From the NCBI GenBank assembly GCA_031414805.1, contig JANOQJ010000028.1:1-64000 (forward strand): DNA of 64,000 nt. The letters are read 5' to 3'. Origin of the DNA: JAAFIW01 sp031414805 (GTDB lineage: Bacteria > Pseudomonadota > Gammaproteobacteria > Burkholderiales > Burkholderiaceae_C). Positions 25,988 to 33,572 of this stretch are shown here, piece by piece (the first letter of the stretch is position 1; each line of letters opens with the position of its first letter). A model generated the notes under the pieces. The model was not told where the DNA came from. It searched no databases and worked only from the letters and a program-made list of their open reading frames with translations. Made by a program: the position numbers and the translations under genes.

Positions 25988-27145
25988 ATGGCAACCCGAC
26001 GTAATCTGAACGTGAAATCAACCGCAGTGGCGCAGCCATCGTCACCAGTTGAGGTGGGTGCCACGTCGGGTTTGATGCATTCAGCAATCCCAGGGAAGGC
26101 TGACTCAGTACCTGCAACCGTGAGGCGGGTATTTGCTGACGGGTATGACCTTGACGCAGAGCAGCAGGTGCTGGCGCAGTTACTGTCAGGCGATGACATT
26201 GATTCAGCAGATCCGCTGTATCCCCGATATGAGGTGTTCACAGATCGTTTGAAGCAGTGGGATGCCTTGCAAATTGCGCATCAGGCCAGCTTCAAAGCCA
26301 ACACCGACGTTCCGATTGAGCAAGCCCGCAAGATTGGGTTGATGGGCAGCCTGCAAAGCGATACCGAGGATTCGATGACGCTGCATACGCTTGAGGCGAT
26401 GCGTCTTTTTATGGGGGTATCACCTGAGCCAGGCTCTCAGTACAAGTTCGGTGTGCCAGGTGGGCGAAGGGCTGCGACTGCGCTGCGCCAGTTGTTTTTG
26501 CTTTCAGCACACAACAACCCGTATGCGGACTGGACGCTTTGTGAGACAGACAGCCGCATCGCCGGGATCAAGCGTTTGATCGACAAGGTAGAGGCCAACC
26601 ATATGCGCCTGCTCGACGACGCGCGACGTAGGGGGTTGAACTACGGGGTGTTAGCAGCCAAGAAAACGCAGGATGTGAGCTTGGGCTACCACTCACCGTA
26701 CGGGTACTCGGTGAGCGGCGTTATTGCAGCCTACGACCACTGCGTGCGAGTTGTGAAGTCCGCTGAGCGTCGGGATCTGGCAACGAAGGCTGAGGTTCAC
26801 GACACGCTCACTCGCATCAAGCGGGAGTGCCGAAGCATGTTTGAGGCAGCGATTTCTGCCAGCCGCATTTTGCTCAACGACAACATGCGCGGGTTGTCCC
26901 GGTCGGACTTTCTGCCTCAGGCAGATGAGCTGGCCAGCAAGCGGGTAGCCGCAGCCAAGCAGCTGATCGGTGTCCTTCCCCAGGATGTTTTTACCAGAAC
27001 ACGAACACCACGGCATTCGCTGAATGCTGAGCGCTTGAGTTCGCAGGAGCTGGTTGTTTTGCAGCAGATTGCATTGACCCTTGGTTCAGAACCCGAGGCA
27101 CACAAAGCACTGGACGTGCAGGCGGTGCAGGCCTTGGTGGACTAG
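25988..27145 (+). CDS. PFL_4669-family integrating conjugative element protein (TIGR03761-like)
   Basis: 385 residues from ATG 25988, preceded by AGGAG. The core (about 130-330) contains LHTLEAMRLF, NNPYADWTLCE and SPYGYSVSGVIAAYDHCVRVV, the landmarks of the PFL_4669/DUF1845-like family found just after the STY4528 homologue in these ICEs. Its molecular function is unknown. The first 70 residues are low-complexity and the C-terminus is helical. It is separated from the initiator gene by 25 bases and is probably in the same transcript. Confidence 0.75.
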   Translation: MATRRNLNVKSTAVAQPSSPVEVGATSGLMHSAIPGKADSVPATVRRVFADGYDLDAEQQVLAQLLSGDDIDSADPLYPRYEVFTDRLKQWDALQIAHQASFKANTDVPIEQARKIGLMGSLQSDTEDSMTLHTLEAMRLFMGVSPEPGSQYKFGVPGGRRAATALRQLFLLSAHNNPYADWTLCETDSRIAGIKRLIDKVEANHMRLLDDARRRGLNYGVLAAKKTQDVSLGYHSPYGYSVSGVIAAYDHCVRVVKSAERRDLATKAEVHDTLTRIKRECRSMFEAAISASRILLNDNMRGLSRSDFLPQADELASKRVAAAKQLIGVLPQDVFTRTRTPRHSLNAERLSSQELVVLQQIALTLGSEPEAHKALDVQAVQALVD

Positions 27146-27206
27146 CGCGTTTGCGAACAGCCGATCCCGCAATAACGATTTAACAAACTGAACCAGAAGG
27201 ATGAGC

Positions 27207-27704
27207 ATGACAAGCGAAAAATCAGATCAAACGAACAATCCTGGCGATGACGCTACCACCAACGTGGTCAGCTTGTCGGCGGTGGTCGGTGGGCAGGCAA
27301 CAGCACGCGTAGCGATGACCTGGGAAGCGTTCACAGAGCAGCCGCTGGACGCTGTTTTGTTTGTGAAATTGCTGGCGGTGTGCGGTGGCCATGCAGTGGA
27401 AGCTACTGTTCTCTGGGATGCGGTCGCGTTCCACCGGACGCACGGGTTGGAGGAAATGCTGAGCAGGACAGCGGTGCACTACCAGCAGACATACGGCAAT
27501 TTCATTGAAAACGAGCGGGCAGTTCAGCGCGCCATGCAGTCCTTGACAGACCAGGGCCTGTTGGATCAGTGGAAGGTGCCGCGTTCCGCTGCCAAGCGGT
27601 TCCAGCTGAACTGGATGCATCTTGAGGATCGTTTGTCTCGGGTCAGTGGACTGGTGCCGGGCTTAGGTGTCGCTGGCGCTGGTTTCACCGTGGTCGGTAC
27701 TTGA
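27207..27704 (+). CDS. Hypothetical winged-helix-like ICE protein
   Basis: 165 residues from ATG 27207; ATG 27201 is in frame but only two bases from the AGAAGG site, so the second is preferred. Residues 35-130 contain a helix-rich module with NERAVQRAMQSLTDQGLLDQ, reminiscent of the winged-helix units in the initiator two genes upstream. No family name can be assigned. The position between the PFL_4669 and DUF3158 homologues places it in the replication module. Confidence 0.6.
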   Translation: MTSEKSDQTNNPGDDATTNVVSLSAVVGGQATARVAMTWEAFTEQPLDAVLFVKLLAVCGGHAVEATVLWDAVAFHRTHGLEEMLSRTAVHYQQTYGNFIENERAVQRAMQSLTDQGLLDQWKVPRSAAKRFQLNWMHLEDRLSRVSGLVPGLGVAGAGFTVVGT

Positions 27705-28215
27705 CCATGTTTTGTTTAGGTGAGGAGCAGGAAGCGTTAGGTCTGGTGGCTACCCGCAGTCAACGGGTAGACCGGAGTGTGCTGCTTACGCAGCGGAAAG
27801 GTTGGGTTTGCAGTTCTTTGTCGCGCCCCCAGCCTAAGTGGGCTGCTGTTTTGACTAACGGTCGCAGCTCATGCACCGAGTGGCACGTTTCTCCATCAGA
27901 TCAATCGCGTTGCCAACGACTGTTTGCAACTTGCTTCTCACCGCCTATTTTGCATGGATTTGTTGTCGATCCTCGGGATCGGTGTTTGTCACATGGGCAA
28001 TGCGCAGCATTGTTTTGTGCTGGTTTGCGTTTGTCACATCACGGTGGACAACAAAGGCCTTTAAGGGTAAGGGGTTCGAAGAACCTGGCTCAGGTTCCCA
28101 GGGATGCAGCGGCACGTGAGAGCGCTGCGCGCTCACTGCGGATGGCGCATGAAGGTGGTGTGTCGCATGCCGAGCTTGTGAGGGCCAGATGGCCAGGTGG
28201 TTGCGGGGGTGGTGC
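27705..28215. other. 510-bp stretch without a convincing gene
   Basis: The open frames here are rich in Arg, Cys and Trp and look like chance readings. Small inverted repeats are present (GGTTCGAAGAACC near 28071 and CCTGGCTCAGG near 28084), and one TCCCAGGGA motif lies at 28096. It could be a decayed gene or a regulatory leader for the DUF3158 homologue. No promoter can be named. Confidence 0.4.
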
Positions 28216-28746
28216 ATGGGCAGTGTGAGCCAGGTCACTGTTGGACGACTTTCTCAGATCACTGGGCGTGCGCAGTTTCGGCGCATTCGGGACGAGCTGT
28301 TGGCCGAGCAGATGTTGCTGCACAAGGAAATGGATGAGCTGGAGCGCAGTTCACGGGTTAGTAGCTCACCGCTGTATTTGCAGCGTCATCTTGCGCGAGG
28401 CGCTGGTGAGCCCATCGGCAACTGGCGGTTGCGCTGGCGCCTGAAATCAGTGGGTGTTTATCGGCATGTGAAGTGGGCGGATTTGACCCCGGTGCTTTCG
28501 GTGTTACCCGTGGCTGTTGTTCGCCACTACGAGGCCATGAATCGCCGGGTTGAAGAGGTGAACCTGTTGGACATCCTTCTGCAATCGCAGATCACCTGGA
28601 TTGAGCGTTACCTGGGATTGCGGGGCTCACGCCGGGATGCTGCGTCTGGTGCAGTTGCAGGCGCAATTGACGGTGATGGCAGTCATTCGGGTGATGAGGG
28701 AGGCTCGACGTTTCCTGCGGCTTTTGATTTTTCTTCCCAGGGATAG
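28216..28746 (+). CDS. DUF3158-family ICE protein
   Basis: 176 residues from ATG 28216. Residues 8-115 include LLHKEMDELERS, SPLYLQRHLA and NWRLRWRLKSVGVYRHVKW, which match the DUF3158 pattern (a basic protein with PLYLQ and WRxR blocks). The family is confined to PFGI-1/ICEclc-like elements and sits between the PFL_4669 homologue and SSB. Function unknown; the charge and setting suggest a role on DNA. The C-terminal 25 residues are Gly/Ser-rich and probably disordered. Confidence 0.7.
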   Translation: MGSVSQVTVGRLSQITGRAQFRRIRDELLAEQMLLHKEMDELERSSRVSSSPLYLQRHLARGAGEPIGNWRLRWRLKSVGVYRHVKWADLTPVLSVLPVAVVRHYEAMNRRVEEVNLLDILLQSQITWIERYLGLRGSRRDAASGAVAGAIDGDGSHSGDEGGSTFPAAFDFSSQG

Positions 28747-28821
28747 GCCTTGGGAGGTTCGTGGGGTCTGTCGCAAGGCGGGCCAAGTTTGTGGTGATGT
28801 TCAAACTTTGGAAGGTAAGTC

Positions 28822-29250
28822 ATGGCGATTGAAGCAAGCGTAACCGGCAACATGCTGGAAAACCCGTCTCAGAGATCCGTGAGGGTTTCAGGTGACGAGG
28901 TTCGAATCACGACATTTCGGATGATGAGTGACGTGTGGACAGGGGACGGGGACAGCCTGGTGCAGGACAACGAGAAGTCCAGTCCTGTGGCAGTGACGAT
29001 TTGGAATGAGGTTCTCGGGGATGCGGTGGCTGCTGTCTACCGCAAGGGCATGCGTGTTGTGGTGTCAGGTGATTTGCACTTGAACCACTATGTACCCAGC
29101 GAGGCTGCTGCTGAAACGGGTCAGAAGGAGCGTCATGAGCTGCGGTGTGCGGCGCACCGGGTGGCATTGCTTCCCAACCGGGTTGTGGCCATCACGATGC
29201 GGCCTAAGCGGGATGCGGTGCCTGCGCAGGAAGGGGCCGATCATGAGTGA
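28822..29250 (+). CDS. ICE-type single-stranded DNA-binding protein
   Basis: 142 residues. An OB-fold is indicated by VRVSGDEVRITTFRMMSDVW and GMRVVVSGDLHLNHY (about 20-90), with a short variable C-terminus ending in a single acidic cluster (QEGADHE). This is the divergent SSB type found in the ICE replication module and is different from the canonical SSB encoded at 33062. It probably coats transferred single strands or works with TopB. Its end overlaps the next gene by 8 bases. Confidence 0.75.
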   Translation: MAIEASVTGNMLENPSQRSVRVSGDEVRITTFRMMSDVWTGDGDSLVQDNEKSSPVAVTIWNEVLGDAVAAVYRKGMRVVVSGDLHLNHYVPSEAAAETGQKERHELRCAAHRVALLPNRVVAITMRPKRDAVPAQEGADHE

Positions 29251-29503
29251 AGTCGCTGCTGGTGATTTAAATCCCAGGGATGTGAATCGTGTGACGGCAT
29301 TGACTGTGGTGGCGAATAACGGCCGCATTGATAAGTCACTTGCGATTGACTGCTATTCGAATGCAATAGAGGCGGCAATCGATCAATGTGGAAAGGATCT
29401 GAGCGAGCGGGGGATCAGTTTTGACTTGAGTGCCAAACAAGGATTGCTTGAATTACGTGCCCTTGACATTGTCAGAATCAAATTGACTGAGCGTTATGAC
29501 TAA
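29243..29503 (+). CDS. Small hypothetical protein between SSB and topB
   Basis: 86 residues starting at ATG 29243 inside the end of the SSB gene. It is helical and charged (RIDKSLAIDCYSNAIEAAID, then LSERGISF) with no membrane segment or known motif. The overlap with SSB indicates translational coupling. No function can be assigned. Confidence 0.55.
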   Translation: MSEVAAGDLNPRDVNRVTALTVVANNGRIDKSLAIDCYSNAIEAAIDQCGKDLSERGISFDLSAKQGLLELRALDIVRIKLTERYD

Positions 29504-29584
29504 TCAGCTGACGCTCTACCTCATCATGAAGCTCGATTGCAAGCTGTGCGGCTTGTTGACACTTCAAGCGGCTGGAGCGGTGCA

Positions 29585-31935
29585 ATGAGAATTTTCTCTG
29601 CGAGAAGCCATCCCAGGGAAAGGACATCGCACCGCACGTGGGGGCCAGGCAGGCCGGGCGCGGCTGCATGACTGGCCCTGGGGTGGTGGTGACCTGGTGC
29701 ATCGGGCATTTGCTGGAGCAGGCCAAGCCTGAGCACTACAACCCGAATCTGCGGTCGTGGGATTTGCGGCTGTTGCCAGTGTGTCCAGACAAGTGGCATA
29801 TGGATGTGAAGGCCTCTACAGCCGATCAGTTCAAGTCGGTGCAAGTTGCGCTGAAACAGGCTACCGAGGTGGTGATTGCGACTGATGCTGATCGCGAGGG
29901 TGAGGTGATTGCGCGGTCGATGCTGGACCATCTAGGTTACCGGGGGCCAGTACGCAGGTTGTGGCTGGGGGCGCTGGATTCGGCCTCTGTGAAAAAGGCG
30001 CTAGCTGCCTTGCTCCCAAGTGAAAAAACCTTGCCTATGTACTTCTCGGGGATGGGACGGGCACGCGCTGATTGGCTCACCGGGATGAACATGACCATGG
30101 CCTTGACCAGCGCTTTCGGAGCGGGTGGCCGTGATGGTGTATTGCATTGCGGCCGGGTGCAGACGCCGGTGCTGGCGTTGGTGGTTCGTCGGGAACGGTT
30201 GATTCTGAATTTCAAGCCAAAAACGCATTACGTTCTGGCTGTCAGTTTCGAGATGCAGGGCACCACGGTGCCTATGAATTGGCGTGTTCCTGTGGGGAAG
30301 CTGGATGCCGATGGGAATTGTGTAGACAAGGCGTTTGTAGAGTCGGTGGCACAGAAGATTGCCCTCAAGTCGGGTCGATTAACGAAAGTGACCACCACGC
30401 CTGAGCGCGAGCTGGCTCCCCTGCCCTACAGCCTGGATAGCCTGCAGCAGGAAGCGTCGGCTCGTTTTGGGCTCAAGGTTCAGGCGGTTTTGGATGCTTG
30501 TCAGGCGCTTTATGAAAAGCACAAAGCGACGACATATCCGCGCACAGACTGTGAGTACTTGCCAGTCTCGATGTTTGGCGACGTGCCTGGTGTTCTGAAT
30601 GCCCTGGTCAAGGTTGACCCAAGGATGGCCAAATTGGTGGGGCTGGCGAGCCTTGGCAAGCCAGGTCGGGCGTTCAACGACAAAAAAGTTACTGCGCACC
30701 ATGCGATTGTTCCAACCGGTAATCTCGGGGTTCGGCTGAACGATATGACGCAGGTTGAGCGCTTAGTTTATGACCTGGTGCGTAGGCGCTACCTGGCACA
30801 GTTTCTCGGGGATTTTCTGTTTAACAAGACTGTGATCGAGGTGCTGTGCGAAGGAGAAACCTTCGACAAGACGGGCAAGATGCCAACTTCCCAGGGATGG
30901 AAACGGGTCAACGAAGGCATGGAGGGCGACGAGGTAAAGGCGACGGCTTCTGCCGCTATAAAGTCCAAAGCTGGTGAGGTTGTGGAGCCCGAGGTGGTGT
31001 TGCCACCCGTAAAGTTGGGCGACCAGTGCATCAACCGCCGTGCTGAGACGGTAGTCACCAAAACCAAGCCTCCCAAGCGCTTCACCGAAGGCACCTTGCT
31101 GGCAGCTATGGAGTCGGTGGACAAGATCATCGACGACCCACGGTTGAAGAAGATCATGCAGACCAAGGAAAAGGCCGGCATTGGCACTGGAGCGACCCGC
31201 GCGGGAATCGTTGAAGGTCTTTTCAAGCGGGACTACATCGCAAACAACAAGCGGCAGATCGTTCCAACGGACAAAGGCAATTCGCTGATCGACATCATTG
31301 AGAAGATGGCGCCGGAGTTAGCCGATCCGGTGATGACGGCGCAGTGGGAAGACCAGTTGATGCAGATCGAGGCGGGCAAGGCTGACCTGGTGCAGTTTGA
31401 GCGTGATCTCGGGGATTGGCTGAGACAGTTGATTGACAAGATTCGTTCGCAAGCGGCATCTCGGCCTGCACGCACGGCACTGCTATCCCAGGCTTCCGCT
31501 CAAGCCCAGCCTACCGGGCCGGTTTACGCATGCGAGCTATGCAAGCGGCCGATGCGGCAGCGCACTGGGTCTGCAGGTCTTTTCTGGGGATGTACAGGTT
31601 ACCCGGATTGTCGGCAGACCCTTCCGGACTTTGGGGGCAAACCAGCTGCGCGCCAGGCGCGTGAATCGTCCACCACAAACATTCCTTTGCGCAGTCCAGC
31701 AGTGGCCCAACCGCCTAGATCAACGCCAGAGCGCTTGAATGGGCGCGAAGCCATACCTGCATCACCGCAACTGCGTTCGCCTGGTGGAGGTCTTCCTGGC
31801 AAGCTTGATTTGACGACCGGGGCAGGTGAAAAAGTCTGTAGCTGTGGGAAGCCAATGCGACTGCGTAGCGGTGCTCGTGGTGCTTTTTATGGGTGCAGTG
31901 GATTTCCCGATTGTCGCAACACAGAAGCTTCATAG
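29585..31935 (+). pseudogene. topB: DNA topoisomerase III (TopB), frameshifted at codon 4
   Basis: Type IA topoisomerase of about 780 residues that relaxes and decatenates DNA, the standard topB of this ICE module. Seen: Toprim acidic cluster ATDADREGE, active-site Tyr in TTYPRTDCEYLP, and two C-terminal four-Cys zinc ribbons (CELCKRPM to GYPDCRQT; CSCGKPM to GFPDCRNT). ATG 29585 begins M-R-I-F, but the catalytic-Glu motif CEKPSQGKDIAPHVG that should follow is one base out of frame: a run of four T at 29592-29595 where five are needed. The main frame has no ATG before residue 20 of the family. Either a homopolymer sequencing error, a slippage switch or a recent loss of function. Confidence 0.85.
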
Positions 31936-31969
31936 TCGAATCCCTTATTCAACATTACTTGGAAATTCC

Positions 31970-32245
31970 ATGCAATATAAATTAAGCCGTAACTTTATAA
32001 ATCAAATGTCCGATGTGTTTGAGGTCTTTATTAGATATTTAACGTTGATTATTCACATTATTGGAACATCAGTTTTTCTGATTATTCTGGCTGGAAGCCT
32101 TTGTGCATTTGGACCTTTGATGATTCACGGGACGGTAACCTTTGATGACTGGGTAATTTATTTAAGAAGCGAAACGTATCTTATATTGACATTGACGACT
32201 GGATCGCTGCTGGCAGGCTTTTACGTTGCATTCCGGGGAAGGTAA
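31970..32245 (+). CDS. Small two-transmembrane protein
   Basis: 91 residues with two hydrophobic helices (about 24-50 and 68-86) separated by a short loop, so an inner-membrane protein. The DNA is clearly more AT-rich than the surrounding replication genes, as is the following gene, suggesting a separately acquired pair. Not recognised. ATG 31970 lacks a strong ribosome site; an upstream frame start at 31826 would overlap topB and is less likely. Confidence 0.5.
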   Translation: MQYKLSRNFINQMSDVFEVFIRYLTLIIHIIGTSVFLIILAGSLCAFGPLMIHGTVTFDDWVIYLRSETYLILTLTTGSLLAGFYVAFRGR

Positions 32246-32251
32246 ATCGAT

Positions 32252-32707
32252 GTGAAAAACCGATATCAAATAAAATGCATAAATGTTGATGATCTCGACC
32301 TCAACAGACATGTTGAACCGAGAATTAGACCGCTGGTTGAACGTATGAATGCAAGTGGCGAGATTCAAACTATTGCATCCTGCCAGGGTCATCCAGCTGT
32401 TGCTGTTTCCCCTTATGTGTATTTCAGGGCAACAATTGAAGTTGCTTCTGCTATCGAAAAACTTTTGAGACAAAGTAATATGCGTGGCGAACAACGACTT
32501 TCGACCTTGTGGATGGTTGATGGTCAATTCAATGGCGAGTATGACCTGGTTTTTACACTGCATTCCCCTCAATGGGATAGACAGGTTAAATCTGTTTGGA
32601 GTGTATTGCCATTCTTCGGGACGCGTATGTACGCTGATTTACTAGCGCTTGCTGATATTGTTGAAGAGGCTGTTTTGTCTCATGTCATGACACGGCACCG
32701 AAGGTGA
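32252..32707 (+). CDS. Hypothetical protein with an IASCQGH motif
   Basis: 151 residues beginning at GTG 32252, six bases after the membrane protein. The segment IASCQGHPAVAVSPYVYFRA (about 42-61) resembles a short Ser-Cys-x-Gly-His loop seen in several small phage and plasmid proteins, but no family can be named. AT-rich like its neighbour. The DNA to 33061 contains only a doubtful 73-codon frame (32704-32925), one TCCCAGGGA motif and the inverted repeat before ssb. Confidence 0.55.
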   Translation: MKNRYQIKCINVDDLDLNRHVEPRIRPLVERMNASGEIQTIASCQGHPAVAVSPYVYFRATIEVASAIEKLLRQSNMRGEQRLSTLWMVDGQFNGEYDLVFTLHSPQWDRQVKSVWSVLPFFGTRMYADLLALADIVEEAVLSHVMTRHRR

Positions 32708-32973
32708 AGGCTACCCATACTGCCCAGCTCAGCAAGTTCCACCTCTTGGCTTTTATCAAAATGTTAAACGGATTTCGACGTCTGCAGATTGGACACCTAT
32801 CCGCGTCTGGTGAGAGGTCTGTCGATCAAACGGGGCAAGGTTGCACTTTCATATCTTGGATTCCGGTGAAGTTGGAAGGAAATCCTATCGTTTTTTTTGC
32901 TATTTCCCAGGGAAAAACCCAATGAAACACACCTCGTACTTTTCAGACCCCCGAAAACCGGAGGTTGTTTGTA

Positions 32974-32999
32974 ACCGTCATAAGAATAGTTATGACGGT
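32974..32999. promoter_or_regulatory. 10-bp perfect inverted repeat upstream of ssb
   Basis: ACCGTCATAA (32974-32983) and TTATGACGGT (32990-32999) are separated by six bases. The centre lies about 75 bases before the ssb start. It may be an operator for a dimeric regulator or a leader hairpin; nothing decides between these. Confidence 0.6.
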
Positions 33000-33061
33000 G
33001 TCACTTGGGTGCATCTCGGCTTGTGCTGCAGCCAATAGCTTAGTAAATCAGGAGTATCACC

Positions 33062-33541
33062 ATGGCATCAGTGAACAAAGTCATTTTGATGGGCAATTGC
33101 GGACGTGACCCCGAATTGCGCTACTTGCCATCGGGCCAGGCGGTAGCCAATGTGAGCGTGGCCACCACCACTCGGCGCAAAGACAAGAATACCGGCGAAA
33201 GTATTGAAACCACCGAGTGGCACCGCGTGACATTCTTTGATCGGCTCGCAGAAATCGTAGGCGAGTATCTAAAGAAGGGTAACCCTGTTTATATTGAAGG
33301 CCGTTTGAAGTACGGCAAATTCACCAATAAAGACGGGTTTGAGCAAAACACCTGCGACATCGTAGCGATGGAAATGCAATTGCTGGGTAACCGCCAAGGC
33401 GGCGATGAAGATGGCGTTGGCTCGCCTCGTCGCCCACCAGCTGCTGCATCACGACCGATGGCCCCAGCTCAGAACGCTCGGCAAGCACCGGCCAAGTCGT
33501 CGACCGGGTTTGACGATATGGATGACGATATTCCGTTTTAG
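33062..33541 (+). CDS. ssb: Single-stranded DNA-binding protein, canonical type
   Basis: 159 residues. The OB-fold opens with VNKVILMGNCGRDPELRYLP and includes TEWHRVTFFDRLAE and VYIEGRLKYGKF, the standard bacterial SSB signature. A Pro/Ala/Gln linker leads to the conserved acidic tip DDDIPF that binds repair and replication partners. CAGGAG lies eight bases before ATG 33062. A second, host-like SSB in addition to the ICE-type one is common on conjugative elements and helps replace or supplement host SSB after transfer. Confidence 0.93.
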   Translation: MASVNKVILMGNCGRDPELRYLPSGQAVANVSVATTTRRKDKNTGESIETTEWHRVTFFDRLAEIVGEYLKKGNPVYIEGRLKYGKFTNKDGFEQNTCDIVAMEMQLLGNRQGGDEDGVGSPRRPPAAASRPMAPAQNARQAPAKSSTGFDDMDDDIPF

Positions 33542-33572
33542 ATTCGAAAATACCACTTTTCTGTTGATTCGA

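Larger units (their letters stand above)
25064..32913 (+). repeat. Eight same-orientation WTCCCAGGGAW motifs
   Basis: TCCCAGGGA, always flanked by A or T on both sides, occurs at 25064, 26088, 28096, 28735, 29272, 29611, 30889 and 32905. All copies have A at the centre on the plus strand, and I saw none with the opposite orientation. They lie in three reading frames and in gaps, so they are not a protein motif. By eye no exact copy was seen elsewhere in the window. Confidence 0.65.

Noticed and set aside
27701..28228. 175-codon frame between the winged-helix gene and DUF3158
   Set aside because: Arg/Cys/Trp-rich, no ribosome site or domain; the region is described as non-coding instead.
32704..32925. 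73-codon frame starting GTG after the IASCQGH protein
   Set aside because: No recognisable features and weak start; too little support, although a coupled start cannot be excluded.
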